This document shows, piece after piece, positions 1 through 9,848 of a DNA stretch of 64,000 bases. This stretch comes from Gramella jeungdoensis. Lineage in GTDB: Bacteria; Bacteroidota; Bacteroidia; Flavobacteriales; Flavobacteriaceae. Numbering within the stretch: the first letter of the stretch is position 1; the number at the start of each line of letters is the position of its first letter. A program made the translations under genes and the position numbers. The DNA lies in NCBI RefSeq assembly GCF_023805255.1, contig NZ_JAMSCK010000002.1, positions 310,001-374,000 on the forward strand. The letters run 5' to 3'. The notes under the pieces are model-generated. The model saw nothing but the letters and a program-made list of their open reading frames with translations, was not told the origin of the DNA and made no database searches.

Positions 1-906
1 TTTTCACAAAATATTCCGAACGAATTTATTAAAGAATTCCCGGGAGGTATTGAACTTTGGATCAAAAGAGAAGACCTGCTACATTCCGAAGTGTCCGGGA
101 ATAAATTCAGGAAACTCAAATATAACCTTATTGCCGCCAGGGATCAGAATTATAATACTCTACTGACTTTTGGAGGTGCTCATTCCAATCATATTGCGGC
201 TGCAGCGGCAGCCGGTAAGAAATTTGGCTTTAAGAGCATTGGCGTAATTCGTGGTGATGAGCTGGAGAAAAATCAGGAAATATGGAGTCCTACACTTAAA
301 TATGCGAGTTCCTGCTCAATGAAATTCCATTTTGTGAGTAGGGAGGAATATCGGCAAAAAGATTCAGCCGATTTTATTAATACACTTCGGGACAGCTTTG
401 GTGAATTTTATTTATTGCCGGAAGGAGGTACAAACAATCTGGCTATCAAAGGCTGTGAGGAGATACTAACTGAAAATGATAAAGAATTCGATTTTATATG
501 TTCATCGGTTGGCACTGGGGGCACTTTGGCCGGACTTATCAATTCTTCGGAAGCCCATCAAAGAGTATTAGGTTTTTCATCCCTGAATTCTGATCATCTG
601 CAAGATGAGGTTAAAGAACTGGTGACTAAAAGCAACTGGGAAATTATACTAAACTATCATTTTGGAGGTTATGCTAGAGTGAATGCAGCTCTTATAGAGT
701 TTATGAATGAATTCCATAAAAAATATAAGATCAAACTCGATCCCGTCTACACAGGGAAATTAGTTTTTGGTATTTTTGAACTCGTAAAGAAGGGCTATTT
801 TCCTGAAAATTCTAAAATCCTGGCTATTCACACGGGAGGTTTGCAGGGAATTGAAGGAATGAATAGTTTTCTGAAAAAGAAAGATCTGCCGCAAATAATT
901 TATTGA
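1..906 (+). CDS. PLP-dependent 1-aminocyclopropane-1-carboxylate deaminase / D-cysteine desulfhydrase family protein (5' end outside window)
   Basis: The reading frame is open from base 1, so the N-terminus lies upstream. The visible part begins ...FIKEFPGGIELWIKRED and continues into SGNKFRKLKY, the stretch that carries the PLP-binding lysine in the tryptophan-synthase-beta-like fold II family. A phosphate-binding loop follows (SVGTGGTLAGL), with a typical C-terminal IHTGG. Family members deaminate ACC or desulfhydrate D-cysteine; which substrate is used here cannot be told from sequence. GTG at 91 lies inside the conserved region and is not the start. It ends 1 bp before the next gene, so the two are probably co-transcribed. 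Confidence 0.85.
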   Translation, partial: FSQNIPNEFIKEFPGGIELWIKREDLLHSEVSGNKFRKLKYNLIAARDQNYNTLLTFGGAHSNHIAAAAAAGKKFGFKSIGVIRGDELEKNQEIWSPTLKYASSCSMKFHFVSREEYRQKDSADFINTLRDSFGEFYLLPEGGTNNLAIKGCEEILTENDKEFDFICSSVGTGGTLAGLINSSEAHQRVLGFSSLNSDHLQDEVKELVTKSNWEIILNYHFGGYARVNAALIEFMNEFHKKYKIKLDPVYTGKLVFGIFELVKKGYFPENSKILAIHTGGLQGIEGMNSFLKKKDLPQIIY

Positions 907-907
907 T

Positions 908-1714
908 ATGAGATTCAGCCGAATTTTGTCCTTACTATTGATTAGCGTTTTTGTAGTTTCCTGTGGTAGCAGGAAGAAGGTGGTAACCACTAAAAAGGAA
1001 GAATCCCATAGTGAATCCAGGGAAAAAAGGGTTGAAGTTTCTTCTTCTGAAAATAATAGAGAAGCAGCACCGGTGAGAAATTCATACAATTACACGGTAG
1101 AAAGTTATATAGCAGAGTTTGCTCCCATAGCCCAGGAAGAAATGAAATTATATCGTATTCCTGCGAGTATCACCCTGGCTCAGGGAATCCTTGAGTCTGG
1201 AGCCGGTCGGGGGGATCTTACCAGAAGGGCTAATAATCACTTCGGAATAAAATGTCATGACTGGGAAGGAGAAAGGGTTTATCATGATGATGATCTTCGT
1301 GGAGAATGTTTCAGAAAGTATAAAAAAGCTAAATATTCTTACCGGGACCATTCGCTTTTTCTGGCGAATAGGGGCAGGTATGCATCATTGTTCGAGCTGG
1401 ATCCTGATGATTATCGCGGTTGGGCAAAAGGATTGAGAAAGGCCGGATATGCTACTGATAGGAGATATCCTGATAAACTTATAGATCTTATTGAAAGATA
1501 TGAATTGTATCGTTATGATTCAGAAATCCTTGGGAAAGCTTCCCGGGTTTATACTTCGATACCCCAAGAGAATTCCGATAGCTACGTTGTGAGAAAAGGG
1601 GATACTTTATATTCTATTGCAAAGCGATATAATACCACAGTAGAAGAGATAAAACGAAATAACGACCTGGTGAGTAATAATATTTCCATAGGTCAGGTTT
1701 TAAATATAAAATAA
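908..1714 (+). CDS. Glucosaminidase (GH73-type) lipoprotein with C-terminal LysM
   Basis: A 268-residue exported peptidoglycan hydrolase. Residues 1-19 are a lipoprotein signal with lipobox VVSC. A Lys/Glu-rich linker follows, then a GH73/FlgJ-type N-acetylglucosaminidase domain (about 65-205) with the conserved ITLAQGILESGAG (catalytic Glu) and NNHFGIKCH. A LysM domain (about 225-268, YVVRKGDTLYSIAKRYN) binds peptidoglycan. It is probably anchored to the outer membrane facing the periplasm and involved in cell-wall remodelling. The start is 1 bp after the upstream stop, indicating an operon. Confidence 0.9.
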   Translation: MRFSRILSLLLISVFVVSCGSRKKVVTTKKEESHSESREKRVEVSSSENNREAAPVRNSYNYTVESYIAEFAPIAQEEMKLYRIPASITLAQGILESGAGRGDLTRRANNHFGIKCHDWEGERVYHDDDLRGECFRKYKKAKYSYRDHSLFLANRGRYASLFELDPDDYRGWAKGLRKAGYATDRRYPDKLIDLIERYELYRYDSEILGKASRVYTSIPQENSDSYVVRKGDTLYSIAKRYNTTVEEIKRNNDLVSNNISIGQVLNIK

Positions 1715-1790
1715 ACGTCATTCTGAACTTGTTTCAGAATCTTACTTTAAAAAGACCCTGAACCAAGTTCAGGGTGACGGAAAAAAGTAA
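1715..1790. repeat. REP-like palindromic intergenic repeat
   Basis: Between two genes lies an imperfect long palindrome: CGTCATTCTGAACTTG at about 1717-1732 is mirrored by CCAAGTTCAGGGTGACG at about 1763-1779. This GTCATTCTGAA.../...TTCAGGGTGAC type is a familiar dispersed intergenic repeat in Bacteroidota. It may also act as a bidirectional terminator or mRNA end. Confidence 0.6.
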
Positions 1791-1799
1791 AAGATATTT

Positions 1800-3089
1800 A
1801 TGATTTATAAAAGAAGCAGTCAGTTATTTTCAGAGGCAAAAAAAGTAATTCCGGGAGGAGTAAATTCGCCGGTAAGAGCCTTTAAGGCGGTTGGTGGAGA
1901 GCCAATTTTTGTAGAGAGAGCCGAAGGAGCTTATATGTATGATGAGGATGGAAATAAACTGATAGACTACATTAATTCCTGGGGGCCGCTTATTCTGGGA
2001 CATGCCCATAAACCCGTTTTAGATGCGGTGATCGAAAAAGCGAAGAAAGGAACTTCATTTGGAACACCTACAGAGCTTGAAACAAAGATCGCCGAACTGG
2101 CCGTGAAAATGGTTCCGAATATAGATAAGATACGAATGGTGAATTCAGGGACCGAAGCCTGTATGAGCGCGGTTCGTCTCGCTCGCGGATTTACCGGCAA
2201 GGAAAAGATCATCAAATTTGCCGGCTGTTATCATGGGCACAGCGATTCGTTCCTGATCCAGGCTGGAAGTGGAGCCATTACTTTTGGTACCCCTAATAGC
2301 CCGGGAGTTACACAGGGAACTGCTAAAGATACTTTACTGGCTAAATACAACGATCTTGAGAATGTAAAAGAACTGGTGGAAGCCAATAGGGATGAGATTG
2401 CCTGTATTATCCTTGAACCTGTAGCGGGAAATATGGGGTGTATCCCACCTGCGGAAGGTTTTCTTAAAGGCCTGAGAAAGATCTGTAATGAAACCGGAAT
2501 TCTGCTTGTTTTTGATGAGGTAATGACTGGCTTCAGGCTTGCGGCTGGTGGTGTTCAGGAAAGATTAGGAGTGAATGCCGATATAGTTTGTTTTGGTAAA
2601 GTGATAGGAGGCGGGCTGCCGGTTGGTGCTTTCGCTGCACGAAATGAGATCATGGATCATCTGGCTCCAGTGGGACCTGTTTACCAGGCTGGGACGCTAA
2701 GTGGAAATCCGCTGGCGATGGCAGCAGGTTTGGCAATGCTTACAGAACTTGATGAAAACCGCAATATTTTTGAAAGTATAGATAAGAAGACTGAATATCT
2801 TCATAAAGGAATGGATAAGGTTCTTAAAGAAGCCGGAGTCGATTTTAGCATTAACCGTATGGGCTCCATGATCTCGGTACATTTCGGAAGTGAGCCGGTG
2901 ACTGACTTTGATTCTTCTGCAAAGTCAGCCTATACAGGCAAATTCAATAAATTCTTCCATGGGCTTCTAGAAGAGGGAATCTATATCGCCCCCAGCGCAT
3001 TTGAGACCTGGTTTATCAGTGAGGCTCTTTCTTATGAGGATCTTGATAAGACGATTGAGGCAGTGGGGAAAGTCGCTAAGACACTTTAA
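1800..3089 (+). CDS. hemL: Glutamate-1-semialdehyde 2,1-aminomutase
   Basis: A 429-residue PLP enzyme converting glutamate-1-semialdehyde to 5-aminolevulinate in the C5 tetrapyrrole (haem) pathway; cytoplasmic. It is full length for the family. Diagnostic segments are the N-terminal [18 protein letters not shown], the substrate region [16 protein letters not shown], the cofactor Asp in [13 protein letters not shown], and the PLP-lysine K267 in [16 protein letters not shown]. It ends ...VAKTL. Single gene with its own strong terminator just downstream. Confidence 0.97.
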   Translation: MIYKRSSQLFSEAKKVIPGGVNSPVRAFKAVGGEPIFVERAEGAYMYDEDGNKLIDYINSWGPLILGHAHKPVLDAVIEKAKKGTSFGTPTELETKIAELAVKMVPNIDKIRMVNSGTEACMSAVRLARGFTGKEKIIKFAGCYHGHSDSFLIQAGSGAITFGTPNSPGVTQGTAKDTLLAKYNDLENVKELVEANRDEIACIILEPVAGNMGCIPPAEGFLKGLRKICNETGILLVFDEVMTGFRLAAGGVQERLGVNADIVCFGKVIGGGLPVGAFAARNEIMDHLAPVGPVYQAGTLSGNPLAMAAGLAMLTELDENRNIFESIDKKTEYLHKGMDKVLKEAGVDFSINRMGSMISVHFGSEPVTDFDSSAKSAYTGKFNKFFHGLLEEGIYIAPSAFETWFISEALSYEDLDKTIEAVGKVAKTL

Positions 3090-3113
3090 TTTTTATCAGG
3101 TAAAAGAATATTT

Positions 3114-3150
3114 AAACCTCACAGGTTTCAAAAACCTGTGAGGTTTTTTA
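3114..3150 (+). terminator. Rho-independent terminator of hemL
   Basis: A perfect 15-bp stem (AAACCTCACAGGTTT at 3114-3128 and its complement at 3132-3146) with a 3-base loop, followed by a T run. It lies 25 bp after the hemL stop. Half of this hairpin recurs at about 9877-9896. Confidence 0.85.
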
Positions 3151-3503
3151 TGTCAATATTTTAAGGTAACTCAAGATACTGGATAAAGAAATCTCTTTCA
3201 TTATCCAGTAATATGAGAAATAAAAATTAATCTTTTTTTAAGAAAAATAAGCTCCTTTATCAATTATAATTATTTGTGAGTAAAAACCTTCATAAGTTTT
3301 ATAATTAGACTCTTGTGGGAGGTTTTTATTTTTTTAATCGTTTTTTTAGTTGTTTGGTGAGTTAAAAAAAACTTAAATTCGCGGCCCCTACTCAAATATT
3401 AATCATTAATTTTTTAACAAATGTTAATACCATAATTGTGGTATTGTTCAATATTTAACAATCGCCGAAACTTGCAATCCAATATTAACCTAAATATGCC
3501 TTA
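3151..3503. promoter_or_regulatory. Leader region of the adhesin operon with inverted repeats
   Basis: AT-rich, non-coding. Close to the adhesin start are three nested dyads: TTAACA-AA-TGTTAA at 3413-3426, ATACCA-TAATTG-TGGTAT at 3427-3444, and TTGTT...AACAA at about 3444-3461. They look like operator or leader-hairpin structures controlling the adhesin/PorV operon. I see no clean TAnnTTTG promoter. The rest of the stretch shows no gene. Confidence 0.4.
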
Positions 3504-6500
3504 ATGAAACAAAATTACTTTTTAAAATTTCTAACATTGCTTATTCTTGGATCTTTATCCAGCTTAAGTTTTGGACAATCTCCTATTTTTAGTCCAGGAA
3601 TGAATATATCTCCTTATGGGAGTATAGATTCTCCTGTTAACGAGGACTATTCTAAAATTATTGACGGAAATATTTACACTAAATTTTTGGACCTTAATTA
3701 TTCCGATGGTATGGGTTTTACTGTCTATATGGGCGGGGATGCATATGTCGCGACTCAAATTGAAATAACTACCGCAAACGATTTTCCAAATAGGGATCCA
3801 AGGAATTTTCAGATTCTGGGGTCTAATAATGGTTCAAGCTTTTCTACTGTAGCTACAGGTAATATACCCTGTGTCAGTTCCAGATATTCGAAAAGAACAT
3901 TTTCTTTTTCCAATACGAATGCATATACATATTACAGGATAAATTTCACTGATCAATGTGGGATTGACAACAGTTTGCAATTAGCAGAAGTTCAATTAAT
4001 AGGTAATAAGATTCAGACTAATACTCCCCCAAAAGCCATTTGCCAGAATTTCACTGCTCAGCTTGGTACAGATGGTACGGTAACTATCACACCTGCAGAT
4101 GTAGATGGCGGATCCACGGATGATAAAGCCGGATTTACTTTGGCTATAGACAATAACACTTTTGATTGTTCAAATATTGGAGATAATCAAGTAGAATTGA
4201 CAGTGACAGATAGTGACGGGGTTACCGACAAATGTATAGCGACGGTAACTGTAGAAGATAAAGAAGCTCCAAATGCACAGGTAGTAGGAAATATTGTGGT
4301 GGAATTGGATGCTGGGGGGAGTGCGACTATTACTCCTGCAATGATTAACAATGGTTCTTCAGATAATTGTACAACCGTAGAAGATTTGACCTTAAGTATA
4401 GATAATACAATTTTTGGTTGTGAAAATATTGGAGATAAAGGAGAGACTATAAACGCATCTGCTCTTAATTTTGATGGAAATGATTTTGTTTCTATTCCTG
4501 ACGCACCTTCTCTTAGATTAACAGGAGATATGACAATTGAGGCCTGGTTTAAGGCCGATGGCTTTAATGCAGATTGGGTGCGTATTGCAGGAAAGGGGGC
4601 AGATGGCCCTAGAAATTACGGACTATGGTATCACCCGGATGGAGCCTTTTTATTTCAACAGTATGGAGATGGGGTTGAAGTAGGCTTCCATCAAACCATC
4701 AATACAGGAGAGTGGTATCATATCGCAGGGGTTAAAAGCGGAAATGTTGGAAAGTTATATATCAACGGGGAATTGGTTGCCACAAATACTGGAGGTACAA
4801 ACCCTGCGACCAGTACCGACCCATTGACCATTGGCTACGCTGGTTTCCATACCTATCACATTGGTCAGATTGATGAGGTAAGACTATGGAGTAAGGCAAG
4901 GACCGATCAGGAAATTCTCAATGATCATAACAGGACGTTAGACCCAGGAACAGACGGTCTATTGGCTTATTATAATATGGAAGAAGCTGCCGGTACAGAT
5001 CTTATTGATCTTACTGGGAATGGATATGATGGAAGTCTTCAGGAATTCTCCCAAAGTACGGTGTGGACCCAATCCACGGAGACTTTAGGTCCGGATAATT
5101 TAGTTACCCTTACCGTTCGGGATAAAAGTGGTAATGAATCTACGGCAAAAGCTAGTGTAACAGTTCTTGATAATACTCCTCCTGTAGTCGAAACTAAAGA
5201 CATAACAGTAGCATTGGATGAAACAGGAAATGTATCGATCACTTCAGAGATGGTGACGGTTAATTCTTCAGATAATTGTACTGCTTCCAGTGATTTGATC
5301 ATGAGTTTGGATAAAACCGTATTCAGCTGTGAAAATGTTGGTGAAAATAATCTTACTTTAAGGAGTGAGGATAGTTATGGTAACATTTCCGAAACTTCTG
5401 TAATTGTAACCGTAGAAGATACTACGGCTCCAACAGTACTTGCTCAGGATGTAACAGTTTACCTGGATGAGAATGGGCAGGCAGTTGTAACTGCGAACCA
5501 GATTGATGCGGGCTCAACCGATAATTGTGGGGTCGATAAAGTTGAGTTGGGACACCTCCTGTACGCTGAAGTTCCGGAATTTCAGAATCTTACCATAAAT
5601 CTGCCTGCCGGAAAGGTGGTGGAATCTGTAGAGTTTGCCAGTTATGGATTGCCTACAGGCTCTGATGGAAACTATAGCATAGGAGACTGTCATGCATCTG
5701 ATTCCAAATCTATTGTAGAAGCTTATGCATTGGGAAAAAATTCCTTTACAATCCCTGCTGATAATTCAGTGTTCGGTGATCCATGTCATAATATCGTAAA
5801 ACGTCTCTATGTAGCCGTGCGTTATTTTGATTCCGGGAAGACCTTTACCTGTGATAATATAGGAGAGAATCCGGTTGTTCTAAAAGTAACAGATAAATAC
5901 GGAAACACTTCTACCAAAACAGCAACCGTTACCGTGGAAGACAATGAAGCTCCGGTACTTACTCCAGAAGCAGATCAGGATGTTGTGCTTGATGCAGATT
6001 GTAGTATCACTGTCCCGAACCTTGTTGATGGTTCAGTTGCTAATGATAATTGTACCTTTACGATCACTCAGTCTCCGGTTGCAGGAACAGTAATTTCCTC
6101 TGAGCATAACGGCACTGTAGATGTAATAGTTACGGCTGCCGATCCTGCGGGGAATAAAGATGAGTCTACCGTAGTACTAACTGCTAAAGATAATCAAGCA
6201 CCTGTACTAACAGCGGAAGCCGATCAGGATGTTGTGATTGATGCAGATTGTAGCATCACTATACCAGACCTTGTTGATGGTTCAGTTGCAACCGATAATT
6301 GTACAGCTACGATCACGCAGTCTCCGGTTGCGGGCACTGTAATTTCTTCGGAACATAATGGAACTGTAGATATTGTAGTAACAGCTTCCGACGCCGCCGG
6401 CAATAGAGATGAGTCAACCGTGGTACTAACTGCTATTGACGATGAAGCACCTGTACTAACAGCGGAAGCCGATCAGGAAGTGGTGCTGGATACCGAATGT

Positions 6501-8621
6501 AGTATCAGCGTTCCAAACCTTGTTGATGGCTCAGTTGCTACGGATAACTGTACGGTAAGTATCACGCAGTCACCTGCAGAAGGAACAGTAATTTCTTCAG
6601 AGCATAACGGAACTGTAAATGTAGTTGTAACGGCCACCGATGCAGCCGGAAATACAGATGAGTCTACAGTAGTGCTTACTGCTATGGATACAGAAGCACC
6701 TGTACTAACAGCGGAAGCCGATCAGGAAGTGGTGCTGGATACCGAATGTAGTATCAGCGTTCCAAACCTTGTAGATGGCTCAGTTGCTACCGATAACTGT
6801 TCGGTAAGTATCACGCAGTCGCCAGCTGCGGGAACAGTAATTTACTCAGAACACAACGGAACTGTAGAGGTAGTAGTTACGGCTACCGATGCTGCAGGTA
6901 ATACAGATGAAACAACCGTAGTGCTTACTGCTAAAGACAACGAATCACCGGTACTTACTGCCGAAGCCGATCAGGATGTAAACCTAGATGAGTTTTGTTC
7001 AATTACTGTTCCTGAGGTGATGGGAACCGCCACCGATAACTGTACAGTAACTATCACGCAGGCACCTGCTGCCGGAACTGTAGTTTCTTCAGAACATAAC
7101 GGAACTGTAGATGTAGTGGTTACAGCCACCGATGCTGCAGGTAATACAGATGAGTCAACCGTAGTGCTTACTGCTAAAGACAATGAAGCACCTGTACTAA
7201 CAGCGGAAGCAGATCAAGATGTGGATCTTGATGAGTTTTGTGCAATCACTGTTCCTAATGTGATGGGAACAGCCACCGATAATTGTACGGTAACTATCAC
7301 GCAGTCGCCATCTGTGGGAACTGTAGTTTCCTCAGAACATAATGGAACTGTTGATGTAGTAGTTACAGCCACCGATGCTGCAGGTAATACAGATGAGTCA
7401 ACTGTAGTGCTTACTGCTAAAGACAATGAAGCACCGGAACTTTCAGCGGAAGCAGATCAGGATGTGAATCTTGATGAGTTTTGTTCAATTACTGTTCCTA
7501 ATGTTATGGGAGCAGCCACCGATAATTGTACGGTAACTATCACGCAGTCGCCATCTGCGGGAACAGTAGTTTCCTTAGAACATAATGGAACTGTTGATGT
7601 AGTAGTTACAGCAACTGATGCAGCAGGAAATATTGCTGAATCAACCGTAGTATTGACAGCTAAAGACAAAATCGCACCAGCCCCGGTAATGGAAAATTTA
7701 GCTCCGATTAGAGCCGAGTGTATAGTTGAAGCGGCCGATGTGGCAAAACCACTGGCAGTAGATAATTGTAATGAGTCCATTGAAGGAGTTGCCGATCTTT
7801 ACTTCCCTGTGACCCGCAGTGGATCTACCATCATTACCTGGAAGTATGACGATGGGAACGGGAATGTAACTCACCAGCAACAGGAGATCATCATTGAAGA
7901 TACCACTGCACCGGTGCCGGATGTGGTAGCTCTGGAAGACATTGTGGTAGAATGCGGGGTTTCAGATATTCCTGCACCAACAGCCACCGATAATTGCAGA
8001 GGAGCTATCACGGGAACCACTTCAGATGCGCTTACGTATATGGATCAGGGTGATTACACTATTACCTGGACCTATGATGATGAGAATGGGAATATCACCA
8101 CCCAGCAGCAGAATGTGATAGTTCGCGATGTAACCGCTCCCGAGGTAAGCATCCGTGATATTACGGTGTACCTGGATCCTGAGACCAATGTGAGCATTAC
8201 TCCTGAAGATATAGATAATGGCAGCTTTGATAACTGTAGCGAGGTAAGACTAAGCTTGGATCAAACCTACTTTGATGAAGTTGGTACTTATGAAGTGACC
8301 TTAAGTGTTACCGATGAGGCTGGCAATACCGGTGAGGCTACTTCGATGGTTACCGTGGAGATCGATGGTGTGGATGCCAAAGCCGTACATGTAGTGCCGA
8401 CGATCTTAAAACAGAGCTCCATGGCCAAGGTAGTAGTGCCTTTCAGATCGAAGATCATGCAGGTGGAAGTACTGGAGACAGAGACCAATAAGTATAAGGT
8501 GTTTGAAGGTAATGAGTCCTTTGAAATGATGATTAATATTGCGCCATTCAAAGGAACTTTATTAGTAAGAGTGATGGATGAAGACGGCACGGTACATCTT
8601 AAAAAATTAATTGCATTGTAA
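3504..8621 (+). CDS. Large secreted multi-domain adhesin (discoidin-like, LamG, SUEL lectin, HYR repeats)
   Basis: A 1705-residue surface protein. Signal peptide 1-24 (ending SFGQ). An F5/8-type C (discoidin)-like domain spans about 25-168. HYR-type Ig-like repeats (...SDNCT...V..GNNxAT.TVxVxD) start near 180. A LamG/concanavalin-like domain (about 313-520; FDGNDFVSIPDAPSLRLTGD, WYHIAG) interrupts one HYR repeat. A SUEL/rhamnose-binding-lectin-like domain (about 682-775; FASYG, GDCHA, FGDPC) interrupts another. Seven near-identical 81-83-residue repeats span about 816-1390, followed by more HYR units. The last ~80 residues end GTLLVRVMDEDGTVHLKKL, resembling a type IX secretion C-terminal sorting domain. 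Probable role: glycan-binding adhesion. Its stop overlaps the start of the PorV-like gene (TAATG). Confidence 0.88.
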   Translation: MKQNYFLKFLTLLILGSLSSLSFGQSPIFSPGMNISPYGSIDSPVNEDYSKIIDGNIYTKFLDLNYSDGMGFTVYMGGDAYVATQIEITTANDFPNRDPRNFQILGSNNGSSFSTVATGNIPCVSSRYSKRTFSFSNTNAYTYYRINFTDQCGIDNSLQLAEVQLIGNKIQTNTPPKAICQNFTAQLGTDGTVTITPADVDGGSTDDKAGFTLAIDNNTFDCSNIGDNQVELTVTDSDGVTDKCIATVTVEDKEAPNAQVVGNIVVELDAGGSATITPAMINNGSSDNCTTVEDLTLSIDNTIFGCENIGDKGETINASALNFDGNDFVSIPDAPSLRLTGDMTIEAWFKADGFNADWVRIAGKGADGPRNYGLWYHPDGAFLFQQYGDGVEVGFHQTINTGEWYHIAGVKSGNVGKLYINGELVATNTGGTNPATSTDPLTIGYAGFHTYHIGQIDEVRLWSKARTDQEILNDHNRTLDPGTDGLLAYYNMEEAAGTDLIDLTGNGYDGSLQEFSQSTVWTQSTETLGPDNLVTLTVRDKSGNESTAKASVTVLDNTPPVVETKDITVALDETGNVSITSEMVTVNSSDNCTASSDLIMSLDKTVFSCENVGENNLTLRSEDSYGNISETSVIVTVEDTTAPTVLAQDVTVYLDENGQAVVTANQIDAGSTDNCGVDKVELGHLLYAEVPEFQNLTINLPAGKVVESVEFASYGLPTGSDGNYSIGDCHASDSKSIVEAYALGKNSFTIPADNSVFGDPCHNIVKRLYVAVRYFDSGKTFTCDNIGENPVVLKVTDKYGNTSTKTATVTVEDNEAPVLTPEADQDVVLDADCSITVPNLVDGSVANDNCTFTITQSPVAGTVISSEHNGTVDVIVTAADPAGNKDESTVVLTAKDNQAPVLTAEADQDVVIDADCSITIPDLVDGSVATDNCTATITQSPVAGTVISSEHNGTVDIVVTASDAAGNRDESTVVLTAIDDEAPVLTAEADQEVVLDTECSISVPNLVDGSVATDNCTVSITQSPAEGTVISSEHNGTVNVVVTATDAAGNTDESTVVLTAMDTEAPVLTAEADQEVVLDTECSISVPNLVDGSVATDNCSVSITQSPAAGTVIYSEHNGTVEVVVTATDAAGNTDETTVVLTAKDNESPVLTAEADQDVNLDEFCSITVPEVMGTATDNCTVTITQAPAAGTVVSSEHNGTVDVVVTATDAAGNTDESTVVLTAKDNEAPVLTAEADQDVDLDEFCAITVPNVMGTATDNCTVTITQSPSVGTVVSSEHNGTVDVVVTATDAAGNTDESTVVLTAKDNEAPELSAEADQDVNLDEFCSITVPNVMGAATDNCTVTITQSPSAGTVVSLEHNGTVDVVVTATDAAGNIAESTVVLTAKDKIAPAPVMENLAPIRAECIVEAADVAKPLAVDNCNESIEGVADLYFPVTRSGSTIITWKYDDGNGNVTHQQQEIIIEDTTAPVPDVVALEDIVVECGVSDIPAPTATDNCRGAITGTTSDALTYMDQGDYTITWTYDDENGNITTQQQNVIVRDVTAPEVSIRDITVYLDPETNVSITPEDIDNGSFDNCSEVRLSLDQTYFDEVGTYEVTLSVTDEAGNTGEATSMVTVEIDGVDAKAVHVVPTILKQSSMAKVVVPFRSKIMQVEVLETETNKYKVFEGNESFEMMINIAPFKGTLLVRVMDEDGTVHLKKLIAL
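5949..7673 (+). repeat. Seven in-frame tandem HYR-like repeats
   Basis: Within the adhesin gene, seven consecutive units begin with (A)PVLTAEADQ and end with STVVLTAKDNE. The first four are about 249 bp (83 residues, with a VPNLVDGSVATDNC core); the last three are 243 bp (81 residues, with VPNVMGTATDNC). Long stretches are identical at DNA level between neighbours, indicating recent duplication or gene conversion. Confidence 0.9.
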
Positions 8622-9796
8622 TGAAAACAAATATGACAACTAAGAATATATTTTTCGGTCTGGTCACCTTATTTTCAGGCCTTATAGCAACGAGTCAGGA
8701 ACTGGTGCGCCCCGTGATCACGGGGGCTCCTTTCCTTCAGATAGTCCCGGACGCCAGGGCAGGCGGGATGGGAGAGAGCGGAGTAGCTACCTTACCCGAT
8801 GCCTACTCCCAGTTCCATAACCCTGCAAAATTCCTGTATGCCGGAGAAAGTTCCAGGGGGATAGGTTTATCTTATATTCCTCAGTTCGTAGGTTATGCCA
8901 ATGATATGTTCCATGCCAATGCGGCCTATTACCAGATGCTTAATGAGCGTTCGGCTTTAAGCGGATCATTGACCTACTTCAGTTTTGGCGAGGTGCAGGT
9001 GGAAGAAGAAATGGGTAATAGCATTATCAGCCAGGGAAGCTACAGGCCGAATGAAATGGCGGTAGACCTTTCATACAGCCTTAAATTGAACGAGAATTTC
9101 GGGATGTCGGTTACGGGTCGTTATATACGATCGGATATTGCCACGAACCAGGGCAATGATGATGTGCAACTAAAAACGGGTAATGCTGTGGCGGCCGATG
9201 TATCGGGTTACTATACCTCGGCTCCTTTAGATCAGCATGACAATAAATGGACCCTAGGTTTTAATTTAAAGAACCTTGGTTCCAAGCTTAAGTATGCCGA
9301 TGAGGAAGGTTTTGATTATCCGCTTCCAACTTCTCTGAAAGTAGGAGGAGGGTATCATATCGCAATGGGAAGGAATGATATGCTTTCTTTTTATGGCGAG
9401 GCACTGAAGTTTTTAGTTCCTGCTACCGATGATCAGCGCAATCTTCCGGACAATAGCGCGGCCGGAGGCTGGTTCTCATCTTTTGGAGATGCGCCCGATG
9501 GCTTTTCGGAAGAGATGAAAGAAGTAATCTTCTCCCTGGGATCTGAGCTCAATTTCAACGATACTTTCACTTTCCGTACCGGTTATATTACCCAGAGCAG
9601 GGAGAAAGGATTTAAGAATCATATGAGCCTTGGGGCCGGATTAAGATACGATCGATTTATGTTTGACTTCGCTTACCAGCTTCCTGTGACCAGCAATATC
9701 ATGAGTAGTCAGGATAAGGTTATAAAGTTCTCCTTAAGCTTTAATCTAGATGCTCCCGGAAGAAATACACAAACTAATACGGTAAGCTCTTTATAA
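8621..9796 (+). CDS. PorV-family type IX secretion outer-membrane protein (paralogue type)
   Basis: A 391-residue outer-membrane beta-barrel with a signal peptide ending IATSQ. The motif VPDARAGGMGESGVATLPDA near the N-terminus, then NPAKF, GIGLSYIPQF and NERSALSGSLTYFSFGEVQ, is characteristic of PorV/LptO, the shuttle that receives type IX cargo and passes it to the PorU attachment complex. Its neighbour is a putative type IX cargo rather than porU, and the two genes overlap by one base, so it may be a dedicated accessory PorV for this adhesin. The main porV could lie elsewhere. Confidence 0.85.
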   Translation: MKTNMTTKNIFFGLVTLFSGLIATSQELVRPVITGAPFLQIVPDARAGGMGESGVATLPDAYSQFHNPAKFLYAGESSRGIGLSYIPQFVGYANDMFHANAAYYQMLNERSALSGSLTYFSFGEVQVEEEMGNSIISQGSYRPNEMAVDLSYSLKLNENFGMSVTGRYIRSDIATNQGNDDVQLKTGNAVAADVSGYYTSAPLDQHDNKWTLGFNLKNLGSKLKYADEEGFDYPLPTSLKVGGGYHIAMGRNDMLSFYGEALKFLVPATDDQRNLPDNSAAGGWFSSFGDAPDGFSEEMKEVIFSLGSELNFNDTFTFRTGYITQSREKGFKNHMSLGAGLRYDRFMFDFAYQLPVTSNIMSSQDKVIKFSLSFNLDAPGRNTQTNTVSSL

Positions 9797-9819
9797 AAAA
9801 ACTAAGCCATTCATTAATA

Positions 9820-9848
9820 AAAATGCCCTTCCTTGAAGGGCGTTTTTG
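9820..9848 (+). terminator. Rho-independent terminator of adhesin/porV operon
   Basis: Stem GCCCTT (9825-9830) / AAGGGC (9836-9841), A-rich upstream flank and T run downstream. It lies just after the porV-like stop and could work in both directions against the convergent GH3 gene. Confidence 0.8.

Noticed and set aside
5949-7673. Regular repeats considered as a CRISPR array
   Set aside because: Units are 243-249 bp, in frame and coding; no 20-40 bp repeats with unique spacers. No cas genes in the window.
6971-7780. Regularly spaced minus-strand ORFs of 70-107 codons inside the adhesin
   Set aside because: They repeat with the 243-bp period of the coding repeats on the other strand and are low-complexity Val/Thr/Ser shadows, not genes.
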